64,000 bases of DNA from Ferrimonas sediminum (GTDB lineage: Bacteria; Pseudomonadota; Gammaproteobacteria; Enterobacterales; Shewanellaceae), in NCBI RefSeq assembly GCF_900100175.1, contig NZ_FNEM01000012.1, forward strand, positions 62,001-126,000, given 5' to 3'. Both the position numbers and the translations under genes were made by a program. Below the pieces are notes generated by a model. It made no database searches, had not been told where the DNA came from, and saw nothing but the letters and a program-made list of their open reading frames with translations. Of this stretch, positions 44,831-54,712 are shown piece by piece (within the stretch, counting starts at the first letter, position 1; each line of letters opens with the position of its first letter).

Positions 44831-47560
44831 TCAGCGTCGGCCCCAGAAGGCCTTGTGGATCTCCATCACCACCAGCAGAAGCAGTGCCAACAACAGCAGC
44901 TGCAGCCAGTGCTGGAAGGAGACTGGCTGCACCTGCAGCACCGCGCTCAGCCCGGGCGTATACATGGAACCGATGTGGATCAGCTGGGCCGCCAGGGTGC
45001 CAAACAGCAACAACGGGTTCCTGACCGGGTTGTGGCGGAACACCGACAGCGTTTCCGAGCGACTGTTGAAAACCTGGACATTTTCAAACAACACCATCAG
45101 TAGCAGGGTGCCGTTTCGAGCCTCCTCGATGCTGTACCCCTGCATCAGCAACCACTGGAACAGAGCAAAGGCGATACAGCCTATGGTCAGTGCCGACACC
45201 AACACCCGCTCGATCATCACCCGGTTAAAAATCGCCTCATTGGGCGGTCGCGGCGGCCGGGAGAGTTCGTCTCCCTCGGCCGGTTCAAAGGCCAGGGCGA
45301 TGTCCTGGATGCCATTGGTGACCAGGTTCAGCCACAGCAGTTGAACCGCCACCAGCGGCAGCGGTGTGCCGGTAATCAGCGCAAGGGTAAACAGCACCAG
45401 TTCCGCCGCGCCGGTCGAGATCAGCAGGAAGATCACCTTGCGCACATTGGAGTAGGCCACGCGCCCCTCCTCGACCCCGGCCAGGATGGAGCTGAAATTG
45501 TCGTCGGTGATGATCAGATCGGCAGTCTCCATGGCGACCTCGGTGCCGGTGGCGCCCATCGCCACCCCGACCTGGGCTGCCTTCAGAGCCGGCGCATCGT
45601 TGGCACCGTCACCGCTGACGGCAACAAAATGACCATGACGCTGCAAGGATTTGACGATCTCCAGCTTCTGCACCGGTTCGGCCCGGGCATAAACCCGCGC
45701 CGAGTCCGTAAGCCGATCCAGGCCATGATCGCTGTCGGCCAGCTTCAGATCCGCCCCGGTGACGATGGCGCGCTCATCGTCCGCCAGACGCAGTTGCTTG
45801 GCAACGGCCAGGGCGGTAATGGGGTGATCCCCGGTCACCATGACCACCCGGATGCCCGCCTCCTGGCAGGAGGCGACCGCCTGTGCCGACTCCGGCCTCA
45901 GTGGATCCACCATTCCCAACAACCCCAGGAAGGTCAGGCCGCTTAGCTGCCGCTCGGAGATCACCGTCTCCGGCGCCATCTCAATCTCTCCCTCTGCCAC
46001 CGCCAGCATGCGGTACCCCTGTGCCGCCAGCGCCTCTGCCCGCCGTTGAATGGACACGCTCTCTATCGCCAGATCCTCGTCCCCCACCGCCATGGAACTG
46101 CACATGGAGAGGATCTTCTCCGGTGCTCCCTTCACCGACAGCAGTGTGGTTCCATCAACCCGGTTAACGCTGGCTGAAAACATGCGCTCGGACTCGAACG
46201 GGATGGTCTCGAGCTCTGGACAATCCGAAACCAGTTTCTCCTTGACCAGGCCCACCTTGCGCGCCATCACCAGCAGGGCAACATCGACGGCGTCCCCCTG
46301 TGCGGTCCAGCGCCCCTCACGAACCACGAGGTGGGCCTCATTACTGAGTACCGCGGCGCGAGCCAGCCGGTTCAAGGGCGAACGCTGCGCCTCGTCAGGG
46401 TCACCACCGTCCATGGTTATCTTGCCGCTGGGGATGATCCCCTCGCCCGCCACCTCAAGCTGGCTGCCATCCGCCAATTCAACCCGCTTCACCGTGATCC
46501 GGTTTACGGTCAAGGTGCCGGTCTTATCGGTTGCAATACAGGTGCAAGACCCCAGCGCCTCGACGGAGATCAGCCGTCTGACGATGACGTTACGGTCGGC
46601 CATCCGTCTCAGCCCGATAGCCAGGGCAACGGTCAACGCCACCGGCAACCCTTCGGGAATGGCAGATACCGCCAGTGCCACCGCCAGGAAGAAGATCTCT
46701 GCCAACTCGGTGCCCCGGGCGAAGGAGATGGATGCCACCACCATGGCCGCCACGCCAACAAACAGGGCCACCCGGCGGGTGAATCGCTCCATCCGCAGTA
46801 ACAGCGGGGATTTGGTGACCGGCCGCAGCAGCACATGGGTGGCAATCCGGCCGATCTCGGTGGCCAATGCGGTATTGACCACCACGCCCAGGGCCCGGCC
46901 CCGCTCGACCATGGTGCCGGCAAAGGCCATGTTGCAGCGATCCCCCGGCGGCGTCAGGGGATCGAGCACCAGATCCGGTTTCTTGCTCACCGCCAGAGAC
47001 TCGCCGGTCAACAGCGATTCGTCGATGACGGTGTCATGGGCACTGAACAGACGCAGATCCGCGGGAACGCGGTCGCCGGACTCCAGTGCCACCACGTCAC
47101 CGGGGACCAACACACTCGCGTCCTTGTCATACAGTTCCCCGTCTCGAAGGACCCGCGTCCGGGCGGTCACAATCTTCTGCAGCGCCTCGGTGGCTCGTTG
47201 GGCCGAGTACTCCTGAACCGAGCCGATGATGGCGTTAAGGATCAGGATGGCGGTAATGAACGCCGCATCGGACCAGGCGGTCGTCACCGCAGACAGCAGG
47301 GCCGCAGCGAGCAGGATATAGATAAGCGGGCTCTTAAACTGCCGCAAAAAGATGACCAGCATGCTCGGCGGCTTGCCACTGGGTAATTGATTTGGGCCGT
47401 AAAGGGCGAGGCGCTCGGAGGCTTGCGACTCCGACAGACCCTGGCGCGAGCTATGCAGCAATGCCAGCACCTGTTCGATGGCAACGCTGTGGGGCTGGAC
47501 CAGGAACCTGTCGTTATCCCGAACCTTGCCAGCATCGGGGCTTGCATCCATTTTTGCCAC
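44831..47560 (-). CDS. P-type cation-transporting ATPase (calcium type, P2)
   Basis: The product is 909 residues. The N-terminus has the cation-ATPase domain; TGES (185-188) is the actuator motif, PEGLP (302-306) lies in M4, the phosphorylated aspartate is Asp345 in DKTGTLT, and GDGANDAPAL and VTGDHPIT complete the P-domain. About ten membrane helices are present. M6 reads NLVTNGIQDIALAFEP, so some SERCA-type calcium ligands in this helix (NLVTD) are changed and the ion could be Ca2+ or another cation. The start is GTG 47560 with AGGGAG upstream. Single gene. Confidence 0.88.
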   Translation of the reverse strand: MAKMDASPDAGKVRDNDRFLVQPHSVAIEQVLALLHSSRQGLSESQASERLALYGPNQLPSGKPPSMLVIFLRQFKSPLIYILLAAALLSAVTTAWSDAAFITAILILNAIIGSVQEYSAQRATEALQKIVTARTRVLRDGELYDKDASVLVPGDVVALESGDRVPADLRLFSAHDTVIDESLLTGESLAVSKKPDLVLDPLTPPGDRCNMAFAGTMVERGRALGVVVNTALATEIGRIATHVLLRPVTKSPLLLRMERFTRRVALFVGVAAMVVASISFARGTELAEIFFLAVALAVSAIPEGLPVALTVALAIGLRRMADRNVIVRRLISVEALGSCTCIATDKTGTLTVNRITVKRVELADGSQLEVAGEGIIPSGKITMDGGDPDEAQRSPLNRLARAAVLSNEAHLVVREGRWTAQGDAVDVALLVMARKVGLVKEKLVSDCPELETIPFESERMFSASVNRVDGTTLLSVKGAPEKILSMCSSMAVGDEDLAIESVSIQRRAEALAAQGYRMLAVAEGEIEMAPETVISERQLSGLTFLGLLGMVDPLRPESAQAVASCQEAGIRVVMVTGDHPITALAVAKQLRLADDERAIVTGADLKLADSDHGLDRLTDSARVYARAEPVQKLEIVKSLQRHGHFVAVSGDGANDAPALKAAQVGVAMGATGTEVAMETADLIITDDNFSSILAGVEEGRVAYSNVRKVIFLLISTGAAELVLFTLALITGTPLPLVAVQLLWLNLVTNGIQDIALAFEPAEGDELSRPPRPPNEAIFNRVMIERVLVSALTIGCIAFALFQWLLMQGYSIEEARNGTLLLMVLFENVQVFNSRSETLSVFRHNPVRNPLLLFGTLAAQLIHIGSMYTPGLSAVLQVQPVSFQHWLQLLLLALLLLVVMEIHKAFWGRR

Positions 47561-47997
47561 ACCACAACTCCCTCTGTCGACGGTTCGGTTTATAGCCCAT
47601 GGTGATGAGTATAGATTCTTGATCGGATTGTCGAAAAACAGCTGCCGTCATTCGCGAGGCTGGGGCCGATGCCCCGGGCTCAACCAGATCGCGGCAACCT
47701 TCGCGCTGTCGCGGGTTTACGGCCTTTTTTGACTCACCCCGTCTGACGCCATACAGCCTGAAATATATTAAAAAAATTCTGTTTTACACGCCTGTTTTGA
47801 GTACCAGCGACTATGCTTTTGAACAGGCCATCGATAGCGGCAGGAACCCGCGGTGATCCCAAGCACATAGGGCCTCACCAAGGCTTCAGGTGCCCCTGCG
47901 GGAAGGCTTCCTTGCCCGACGGTGGATATTTGTTGCTATTTCAAGGCCCGGACGCCGCAGAGGGCGCCTGGGCCGCTCAACAACCGGGACGCTGTGT
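47561..47997. promoter_or_regulatory. Divergent intergenic region; leader of the dehydrogenase operon
   Basis: No gene is apparent in these 437 bases. TTGACT (47729-47734) is a possible -35. An AT-rich stretch at about 47761-47785 contrasts with the GC-rich leader that follows. The leader (47830-47990) has several complementary GC tracts (AACCCGCGG, CCCCTGCGGG, AAGGCTTC/GAAGGC), so it may fold, but it fits no riboswitch class I know. Confidence 0.4.
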
Positions 47998-49755
47998 ATG
48001 TGTGCACGGATGATCGAAAAATCACTGCCTGGAGAGACACCCCCCAACCTGCTGGACTACTCCCGCGCCTACAGTGAATTCCAGTGGCAGCAGGCCCCCT
48101 GCCCGCTCCATGGTCTGCCCTGCGGTGGCATCAACATCGCCCACGAAGCACTGGACAGCCACCTTGACCAAGGCCGCGCCGATAAGCTGGCCCTGCGCTG
48201 GATCAGCAAACAGGATCGGGTGGTGGATTACAGTTATCGAGACCTGATCCGGCAGAGCAGCCGCTTTGCCAGCGTGCTGGCCCAGCTGGGGTGCCCCCCC
48301 GGCAGCCGGGTCTTCAGCCTGGCCGGTCGCTTGCCGGAGCTGTATATCGCCGCCCTGGGCACCCTGAAGGCCGGATCTGTCTTTACTCCGCTGTTTTCCG
48401 CTTTTGGCCCGGAGCCCATCCGCTCCCGCCTGGAGCTGGGCGAAGCCAATCTCCTGCTGACCACTCAAAGCCTGTACCGCAAGAAGGTTCGCACCTGGTG
48501 GCGTGAGTTGCCCAACCTGCGCGCCATCCTGCTGATCGACGCCGATAGCTGCGATGAACCCGGTTGCCACCCGATGGCGGCACTGATGGATAAGGCGGAT
48601 CCGGACTTCCCCTGCTATCCGACCCGGGCCGAAGATATGGCGCTGCTGCACTTTACCAGCGGCACTACGGGCAAACCCAAGGGCGTGGTTCACGTGCATC
48701 AGGCGGTGCAGTTACACAAGTTGTCGGCGTATTACGCCCTGGATCTGCATGAGACCGATATCTACTGGTGTACCGCCGATCCCGGTTGGGTCACTGGCAC
48801 CTCCTACGGCATCATCGCCCCACTGTGCCTCGGCGTCACCATGATCGTCGATGAGGCCGAGTTTAACGTTGAACGCTGGTACCGCCTCTTGCAGCAGCAA
48901 AAAGTGACCGTCTGGTACACCGCCCCGACGGCGATCCGCATGTTGATGAAGGCCGGCGCCGATCTCTGTGCCGACTACGATCTGTCTGCACTGCGATTCC
49001 TGGCCAGTGTTGGCGAACCCCTTAACCCAGAAGCGGTGATCTGGGGGGAGCGCACCTTCGGCATCCCCTTCCACGATAACTGGTGGCAGACCGAAACTGG
49101 CGCCATCATGATCGCCAACTATGCCAGCCAAGCGATCAAACCCGGCTCCATGGGGTTGCCGCTGCCGGGCATCACCGTCGCCCTCGTTCGCAGCCTGGAC
49201 TCGAACCAGGTTGAGACCATTTGTGAACCCGACCAGGTCGGTGAACTGGCACTGAAAACCGGGTGGCCGTCGATGTTTCGCGGCTACCTGCACCAGGAGG
49301 AGAAATACCGCCACTGTTTCCGCCAGGGGTGGTATCTCAGCGGCGATCTGGCGACCCGGGATGATCAGGGTTACTACTGGTTTGTGGGACGGGCCGACGA
49401 CCTGATCAAATCCTCCGGCCATCTTATCGGTCCATTCGAAGTAGAGAGTGCCCTGATGGAACACCAGGCGGTGGCCGAAGCCGGAGTCATCGGCAAGCCG
49501 GATCCCATCGCCGGGGAGCTCGTTAAGGCCTTTGTCGCCCTAAAACCCGGCGTCGAACCCACCGATGAGTTGCGCAAACTGCTGCTGGGACATGGCCGTA
49601 AACGGCTGGGAGCCGCGGTCGCCCCCAAGGAGATCGAGTTCCGGAACGCCCTGCCAAAAACCCGCAGCGGCAAGATCATGCGGCGCCTGTTAAAGAACCG
49701 GGAGCTGGGGCTGCCCGAGGGCGACACCTCAACCTTGGAGAGCGACGAGCAATGA
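47998..49755 (+). CDS. Acetyl-CoA-synthetase-like AMP-forming ligase
   Basis: The product is 585 residues from ATG 47998 (GGGA eight bases upstream); ATG 48010 is an alternative, and 36 codons of open frame further upstream look non-coding. ANL-superfamily motifs are [16 protein letters not shown], the DNWWQTETG motif typical of acetyl-CoA synthetases, [15 protein letters not shown] and the acetylatable lysine in [12 protein letters not shown]. The protein is shorter than Acs (about 650). It heads a five-gene operon, overlapping the E1-alpha start by four bases. It could charge CoA or the operon's own carrier protein; this is not settled by sequence. Confidence 0.87.
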   Translation: MCARMIEKSLPGETPPNLLDYSRAYSEFQWQQAPCPLHGLPCGGINIAHEALDSHLDQGRADKLALRWISKQDRVVDYSYRDLIRQSSRFASVLAQLGCPPGSRVFSLAGRLPELYIAALGTLKAGSVFTPLFSAFGPEPIRSRLELGEANLLLTTQSLYRKKVRTWWRELPNLRAILLIDADSCDEPGCHPMAALMDKADPDFPCYPTRAEDMALLHFTSGTTGKPKGVVHVHQAVQLHKLSAYYALDLHETDIYWCTADPGWVTGTSYGIIAPLCLGVTMIVDEAEFNVERWYRLLQQQKVTVWYTAPTAIRMLMKAGADLCADYDLSALRFLASVGEPLNPEAVIWGERTFGIPFHDNWWQTETGAIMIANYASQAIKPGSMGLPLPGITVALVRSLDSNQVETICEPDQVGELALKTGWPSMFRGYLHQEEKYRHCFRQGWYLSGDLATRDDQGYYWFVGRADDLIKSSGHLIGPFEVESALMEHQAVAEAGVIGKPDPIAGELVKAFVALKPGVEPTDELRKLLLGHGRKRLGAAVAPKEIEFRNALPKTRSGKIMRRLLKNRELGLPEGDTSTLESDEQ

Positions 49756-50750
49756 CCAACAAACTGCACATCAACCGGGACCACCTGATCCAGCAACTCA
49801 AGCGGATGTTGCGCATACGCCGCTTCGAAGAGAAGTGCGCCGAGCTCTATGGGCAGGAGAAGATTCGGGGTTTCCTACACCTCTATATTGGCGAGGAGGC
49901 CATTGCCGTCGGCGTGATGTCGACGCTGCTGCCGCAGGACCAAATTGTGTCTACCTACCGTGAACACGGCCACGCCCTGGCCCGGGGCCTGTCCATGGGC
50001 AGTGTCCTGGCCGAGATGTATGGCCGCACCAACGGCTGCAGTCGCGGCCGCGGCGGGTCGATGCACCTGTTCCACCGGGAGCGAAACTTTTACGGTGGCA
50101 ACGCCATTGTGGCCGGGGGACTGCCGATGGCAAACGGCCTGGCGATGGCCAACAAAAAGCAAAACAGTGAAGCAGTGACCGTCTGCTTTTTCGGCGAGGG
50201 TGCCGTGGCCGAGGGCGAGTTTCATGAAAGCATGAACCTGGCGGTACTGTGGCAACTGCCGGTGCTGTTCATCTGTGAAAACAACCGCTACGCCATGGGG
50301 ACGGCACTGAGTTTGTCGGAATCAGAGATGAACATCGCCAAAAAAGCCGCAAGCTACGGCATGGAGGCGGTCCAGGTCGACGGCATGAACGTGGTCGATG
50401 TCGAAACCGCCGCACAAACCGCCATCGAACACATTCGTGAGCATAACCAACCCTATTTCATGGAGTGCCAAACCTACCGGTTCCGCGGCCACTCCAGTTT
50501 CGATGGCCAGCTGTACCGCGATAAGGAGGAGGTCGCCCGCTGGGAACAGAAGGGCCCGGTGATGCGGCTGATCAAGTGGCTGAGGGACAACAACCATTTC
50601 CAGGATTCTGAGCTGGACGACATTGAAGCCGAGATCCGCGTGGAGATAGAGACCGCCATCCGCTTTGCCGAAGCCGGTGAATGGGAGCCCGTTTCCGACC
50701 TCTACAAGGACGTGTATGGCCCCACCGGCGTGAAGTCACAAGGAACTTAG
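49752..50750 (+). CDS. 2-oxoacid dehydrogenase E1 component, alpha subunit
   Basis: The product is 332 residues of the PDH E1-alpha/acetoin dehydrogenase alpha type. Features are [22 protein letters not shown], the GRGGSMHLF loop and the thiamine-diphosphate motif [20 protein letters not shown]...NNRYA. It decarboxylates a 2-oxoacid (or splits acetoin) with E1-beta. The start overlaps the ligand gene as ATGA, so translation is coupled. Confidence 0.92.
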   Translation: MTNKLHINRDHLIQQLKRMLRIRRFEEKCAELYGQEKIRGFLHLYIGEEAIAVGVMSTLLPQDQIVSTYREHGHALARGLSMGSVLAEMYGRTNGCSRGRGGSMHLFHRERNFYGGNAIVAGGLPMANGLAMANKKQNSEAVTVCFFGEGAVAEGEFHESMNLAVLWQLPVLFICENNRYAMGTALSLSESEMNIAKKAASYGMEAVQVDGMNVVDVETAAQTAIEHIREHNQPYFMECQTYRFRGHSSFDGQLYRDKEEVARWEQKGPVMRLIKWLRDNNHFQDSELDDIEAEIRVEIETAIRFAEAGEWEPVSDLYKDVYGPTGVKSQGT

Positions 50751-50752
50751 TC

Positions 50753-51736
50753 ATGACCAAGCAGAAATTGACCTACCGGGAAGCCCTGAGGGCGGGCATC
50801 GAAGAGGCGTTGCAGAGCGATGACCGGGTGTTCCTGATGGGCGAGGATGTCGGCCACTATGGCGGCTGCTTTGCCGTCAGCAAGGGGCTGCTGGATCGTT
50901 ACGGCCCCGACAGGATCATCGACACTCCCCTGTGTGAATCGGGCTTCGTCGGGGTCGGCATCGGCGCCGCCCTCGGCGGCCTGCGCCCCATCGTCGAAGT
51001 GATGACCGTCAACTTCAGTCTGTTAGCCATGGATCAGATCGTCAATAACGCCTCCACCCTGAGGCACATGTCCGGCGGTCAGTTCCATGTTCCCATCGTG
51101 ATTCGAATGGCTTGCGGCGCGGGCCGACAACTGGCCGCGCAGCACTCCCACAGCTGGGAAAACCTCTATGCCCACGTCCCGGGTTTGAAGGTTCTGAGCC
51201 CGGCCACCCATACCGATGCCAGGCACATGCTGGCCCAGGCGCTGGCCGATCCGGACCCGGTGCTGCTGTTCGAACATGTGATGCTGCTCAACGAAACCGC
51301 AGAGGTGTTGCCGCTGCCCGAAGCCCCGTTTGAGCAGGCTTTGGTGCGCCGGGCCGGAAACGATGTCAGCCTGATCACCTATGGGGGTTGCCTGAACAAG
51401 GCCCTGACTGCGGCCGAACAGTTGTCGTCCGAAGGGATCGAGGCCGAAGTCATCGACCTGCGTTGCCTGCGGCCGCTGGACAAGGCCACGATATTACAGA
51501 GCGTGGCCAAAACCCATCGCGCCATCATCATCGATGAGGGCTGGTACACCGGCAGCCTCGCCGCCGAGATCAGCGCCATCATCATGGAGGAGGGATTCTG
51601 GCAGCTGGATGCCCCGGTAAAACGGATCTGCTCCGCCGAGGTGCCCATCCCCTACCCCAGCCACCTCGAACAGGCGTGCCTGCCCCAGATCGAGCAGATC
51701 ATCGAGGCGGCCCGGACGATCATGGAAGGTCAATGA
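50753..51736 (+). CDS. 2-oxoacid dehydrogenase E1 component, beta subunit
   Basis: The product is 327 residues from [20 protein letters not shown] (AAGGAACTTAGTC upstream). It has the conserved [12 protein letters not shown] (ThDP-activating glutamate), [17 protein letters not shown] and [15 protein letters not shown] segments. It forms the alpha2-beta2 E1 with the preceding gene. Operon spacing is two bases upstream, and the stop overlaps the E2 start. Confidence 0.93.
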   Translation: MTKQKLTYREALRAGIEEALQSDDRVFLMGEDVGHYGGCFAVSKGLLDRYGPDRIIDTPLCESGFVGVGIGAALGGLRPIVEVMTVNFSLLAMDQIVNNASTLRHMSGGQFHVPIVIRMACGAGRQLAAQHSHSWENLYAHVPGLKVLSPATHTDARHMLAQALADPDPVLLFEHVMLLNETAEVLPLPEAPFEQALVRRAGNDVSLITYGGCLNKALTAAEQLSSEGIEAEVIDLRCLRPLDKATILQSVAKTHRAIIIDEGWYTGSLAAEISAIIMEEGFWQLDAPVKRICSAEVPIPYPSHLEQACLPQIEQIIEAARTIMEGQ

Positions 51737-52935
51737 TGGCAAACCGGATAATCGACATCATCATGCCCTCCCTTGGGGCGGACATGACCGAGGGAACCCT
51801 GGTGGAGTGGCTGGTGGACAGCGGCGAGTCGGTGCACAAGGGTGACATCATCGCGGTCATCGAGACCCAAAAAGGTGCCATCGACATGGAGGTGTACCAC
51901 TCCGGGCGCATCACCGAACTGCTGCAGCAGCCGGTGGTCACCCTGCCGGTGGGAACCGTATTGGCCAGGCTGCACACCGAAGCCGGCGCATCTCAGCCAC
52001 AAGCCCCCGAGCCGCCTGTACCCGAGGCCCCGACACCTCCGCGACAAGCCCGGCAGGATACACCGCTTACTGCGGCCCCCTGCGCGAGCCGCCCCGGCGT
52101 TAAGGCCTCACCGCTGGTGCGTCGGCTGGCGATGGAACATAAGCTGGATCTCGCCACCCTCACAGGCAGCGGTCCCGGCGGAGCGCTGCTACGGCGGGAC
52201 ATTGTCGGCGCCATCGGCTTGCCCGGCTCCGGCAGCGAACGGCCATCGCAACCGGCACCCGCAGCCAAGGAACCACCGCCCATGCGGGCCGCCATTGCCG
52301 CGGCCATGGCGCGTTCCAAACGCGAGATCCCCCATTACTACCTGAGTCTCGACATCGACATCGGCCACAGCCTGCAGTGGCTGAAAGACAGTAACGCATC
52401 GAGGGAACCGGAGCAGCGGATACTGCTGCTGGCGTTGTTGCTGAAAGCGGTCGCGATGACGCTGATCCGCTATCCCCAGCTTAATGGCTACTACCTGGAT
52501 CAGGCGTTTCAACCCAGGCCTGAGGTCAACATTGGCAATGCCATCAGCCTGCGTCAGGGCGGCCTGGTGGTACCCTCGATCCAGGGCGTCGACCAGTTAC
52601 CCCTGGATGAGATCATGGCGCTGTTGCGGGATCAGGCCGAACGCAGCCGCAGCGGCCACCTGCGCAGCTCGGAACTGACCGAGGCCACGATCACGGTGAC
52701 CAGCATGGGCGAGCGCGGCAGTGATGCGGTGTTCGGCGTTATCTACCCGCCCCAGGTGGCGATTATTGGTTTCGGCAGGCCCAGGAGCATTCCGGTCGTG
52801 CAGGAAGCAAGGGTGAAGGCATCCGACGTGCTCACCGCGACCCTGAGCGCCGATCACAGAGTCAGCGACGGCATCCTCGGAGCCAAATTTCTGCATGCCC
52901 TGTCCCAACAACTGCAACAGCCGGAGTCACTATGA
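51733..52935 (+). CDS. 2-oxoacid dehydrogenase E2, lipoyl acyltransferase
   Basis: The product is 400 residues. It has one lipoyl domain (about 4-80, lipoyl Lys47 in ETQKGAID), a Pro/Ala linker, a peripheral-subunit-binding domain (about 122-160, [22 protein letters not shown]) and the acyltransferase core ending in the catalytic SADHRVSDG. It is shorter than classical PDH E2. Which acyl group is moved is unknown. No E3 (dihydrolipoamide dehydrogenase) gene is in the operon, so a shared E3 elsewhere would be needed. Confidence 0.92.
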   Translation: MMANRIIDIIMPSLGADMTEGTLVEWLVDSGESVHKGDIIAVIETQKGAIDMEVYHSGRITELLQQPVVTLPVGTVLARLHTEAGASQPQAPEPPVPEAPTPPRQARQDTPLTAAPCASRPGVKASPLVRRLAMEHKLDLATLTGSGPGGALLRRDIVGAIGLPGSGSERPSQPAPAAKEPPPMRAAIAAAMARSKREIPHYYLSLDIDIGHSLQWLKDSNASREPEQRILLLALLLKAVAMTLIRYPQLNGYYLDQAFQPRPEVNIGNAISLRQGGLVVPSIQGVDQLPLDEIMALLRDQAERSRSGHLRSSELTEATITVTSMGERGSDAVFGVIYPPQVAIIGFGRPRSIPVVQEARVKASDVLTATLSADHRVSDGILGAKFLHALSQQLQQPESL

Positions 52936-53189
52936 ACCGGGAACAGATTCAGACCCTGATCATCGAAGCAATTCAGGAGATTGCGCCTGAGATAGAGCGG
53001 GAAGCGATCGATCCCCTAGAGGACATCAGGGAGGAGTGCGACATGGACTCGATGGACTTCCTGACCTTCCTGACCCTGTTGAAGAACCGTTCCGGCGTCA
53101 GCATTCCGGAGCGGGACTATCCCTTGGTCGATACCTTCGACAAATTACAGCGCTATCTGGATGCCAAACTGGCGCAAAACGGCGGTTAA
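52932..53189 (+). CDS. Acyl carrier protein, stand-alone
   Basis: This 85-residue acidic helical protein has the phosphopantetheine site Asp39-Ser40-Met41 (CDMDSMDFLTFL). It starts inside the E2 stop (ATGA-type overlap) and ends the operon. Unlike housekeeping AcpP it is not beside fab genes. Its strict coupling to the dehydrogenase subunits suggests it accepts the acyl group made by E2 or by the ligase. Confidence 0.9.
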   Translation: MNREQIQTLIIEAIQEIAPEIEREAIDPLEDIREECDMDSMDFLTFLTLLKNRSGVSIPERDYPLVDTFDKLQRYLDAKLAQNGG

Positions 53190-53393
53190 CTGCCGTTTCA
53201 CTGGCTCTGGCCTCAGGGCCGAACCGGCTGGGACAAAGGGTGTAAAAGAACAAAGGCCGTAACGGAACAAAGGCAGGATACAGAACTGCAAAGAGGAAGA
53301 TGGCACCAACCGCCAGAGTGGCTGGCGAAGGGAATCAGAGAAGGGTTAACCGGGAAAGGAGGTCAGTTCGATACCGGAGCATGTCCCGGCGAA

Positions 53394-53990
53394 TTAGGGA
53401 TATCGAACACCGACCAGCGCGATGTACTCACGAGTGCTGGCCGAATACACGCTCGACACAAAGTAAGCGGAAGGCGACAGCAAACCGGCGATGGCCCGAT
53501 TCATCTCGCCATAGCGCGCTAAACCGATAGTGCCGCTGGCCAGATAGATCACGCCGCAATGGCGGTTTTGGGGAGTGGCGCGCAGAAAGTCAAACAGGCT
53601 GGCGTCGCAATCGAAAGCCAATAGCGCATCGGCACTGTTCGCCAGCGCACGAACATCGGCCACACCCAGATTCGCCGGCATCTCATGGGCCTCCAGCTTG
53701 CCTTTAAGATTGGCCATCACGTTCCAGGCCACCGACTCATCGCCACAGTGGCTGTCTACAAAGGCAAGGATACAGCCACAGTTTTCGCAAGCCTTGGTGA
53801 TCGCCTCGGCCTGTTTCGGGGTCACCCCGCACACCAGCAGCAGATCCAGACCGCTTTCTGCAATCGATTGCGCCGACAACTGTTGCAGAGGAACAGCGCC
53901 GCCCAGGCGATTCCTACCAGGATATGCGCAGGCCAGACCGACGCTGACCGGCTCTGGCTCTGGCTCTGACTCAGCCATGGCTTCAAACAT
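53394..53990 (-). CDS. Hypothetical soluble protein
   Basis: The product is 198 residues; AGGAAC upstream of ATG 53990 supports the start. The N-terminus has a Glu/Pro run (ESEPEPEPVS), followed by a Rossmann-like alternation (LDLLLVCGVTPKQAEAITKACENCGCILAFVDSH, ADALLAFDCDASLFDFL). It contains several cysteines. I do not recognise the family. GC content is of core type, and it lies convergent with the dehydrogenase operon. Confidence 0.65.
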   Translation of the reverse strand: MFEAMAESEPEPEPVSVGLACAYPGRNRLGGAVPLQQLSAQSIAESGLDLLLVCGVTPKQAEAITKACENCGCILAFVDSHCGDESVAWNVMANLKGKLEAHEMPANLGVADVRALANSADALLAFDCDASLFDFLRATPQNRHCGVIYLASGTIGLARYGEMNRAIAGLLSPSAYFVSSVYSASTREYIALVGVRYP

Positions 53991-54120
53991 GGGGGTTCCT
54001 CTGTCACGTCTCTGTTTAGGCGATCACCGACAGGCTGTCCTTAGGGGCTTGGGGCTTTTGGGCTTTGGAACCCTGCAAATCACCCCTTTGCCTGATTGCC
54101 GATGCCGGAGAGCATCAAAT

Positions 54121-54594
54121 TCAGCCTTTAACCAGATGTAGGTGGGGCTGCGCCAGGCGGTGGTTGATGTATCTCAGCACTCGCGCCTTTTGGAATCGCT
54201 CGCCCGGGTGCCAGTTTTCGAAGATGGCATCGCCATCGATAAAACGACGCTCGGAAAACCGGGCACTCAGCGGCGTATCGCTTTCACCCATAACCGGTGC
54301 AGACATGCCATCAAAGCGGTCGCTGGCCAAATCGTAAACCCGATCATCGACGACCACCCAGAAGTGTTGCTCGAGGCGGAGCTGGTCATACCCTTTAACG
54401 AGTCGAACCCGACACTCCGGGTACCGGGTCATCACCATGTAAGCAAAGTAACGGGAGGCGCCCTCGCTACCGGAGAGCGGAAACCGGAACGAACCGATGA
54501 ACAGGCCAACGCCCTCCTCCCTGCCCCGCTCATAGGTGGCCCGCATCTCTTTAGCGAGTTCGATGATGTTAGCTGTCATCGGTTGGGTTCTCAT
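54121..54594 (-). CDS. Hypothetical protein, possibly transglutaminase-like
   Basis: The product is 157 residues. The middle (ASRYFAYMVMTRYPECRVRLVKGYDQLRLEQHFWVVVDDRVYDLASDRFDGM) has an H-F-W-V...D-L-A-S-D pattern like small cysteine-peptidase or transglutaminase-type folds, but no nucleophile Cys is clearly placed. An ATG five codons in (54579) is an alternative start. It is the last GC-rich gene before the AT-rich cassette region. Function is not known. Confidence 0.6.
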   Translation of the reverse strand: MRTQPMTANIIELAKEMRATYERGREEGVGLFIGSFRFPLSGSEGASRYFAYMVMTRYPECRVRLVKGYDQLRLEQHFWVVVDDRVYDLASDRFDGMSAPVMGESDTPLSARFSERRFIDGDAIFENWHPGERFQKARVLRYINHRLAQPHLHLVKG

Positions 54595-54624
54595 CAGGTT
54601 CCATAGAAAAAATCGGCAAGTCTA

Positions 54625-54712
54625 CCTCAACGCAGAATGGGTCTCGGTGACAAGTGGGGGGTTTACTAAAGGGGGTTAAGTTCAAGTCCGACAACATGCG
54701 CTTGTTAGCACT
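54625..54712 (-). repeat. Partial attC-like site after the ATPase gene
   Basis: AGTGCTAACAAGCGCATG follows the ATPase stop codon directly (54695-54712) and is complementary, with one mismatch, to the GTTGGCACT at the start of the same cassette. The far end of the site is unclear. Confidence 0.45.

Noticed and set aside
47830-47990. Riboswitch in the leader of the dehydrogenase operon
   Set aside because: The leader has complementary GC tracts but none of the conserved cores of classes I can recognise (TPP, cobalamin, glycine, SAM, c-di-GMP).
47890-47997. N-terminal extension of the acetyl-CoA-synthetase-like protein
   Set aside because: The added 36 residues are Arg/Gly-rich and unlike any ligase N-terminus; ATG 47998 has better ribosome spacing.
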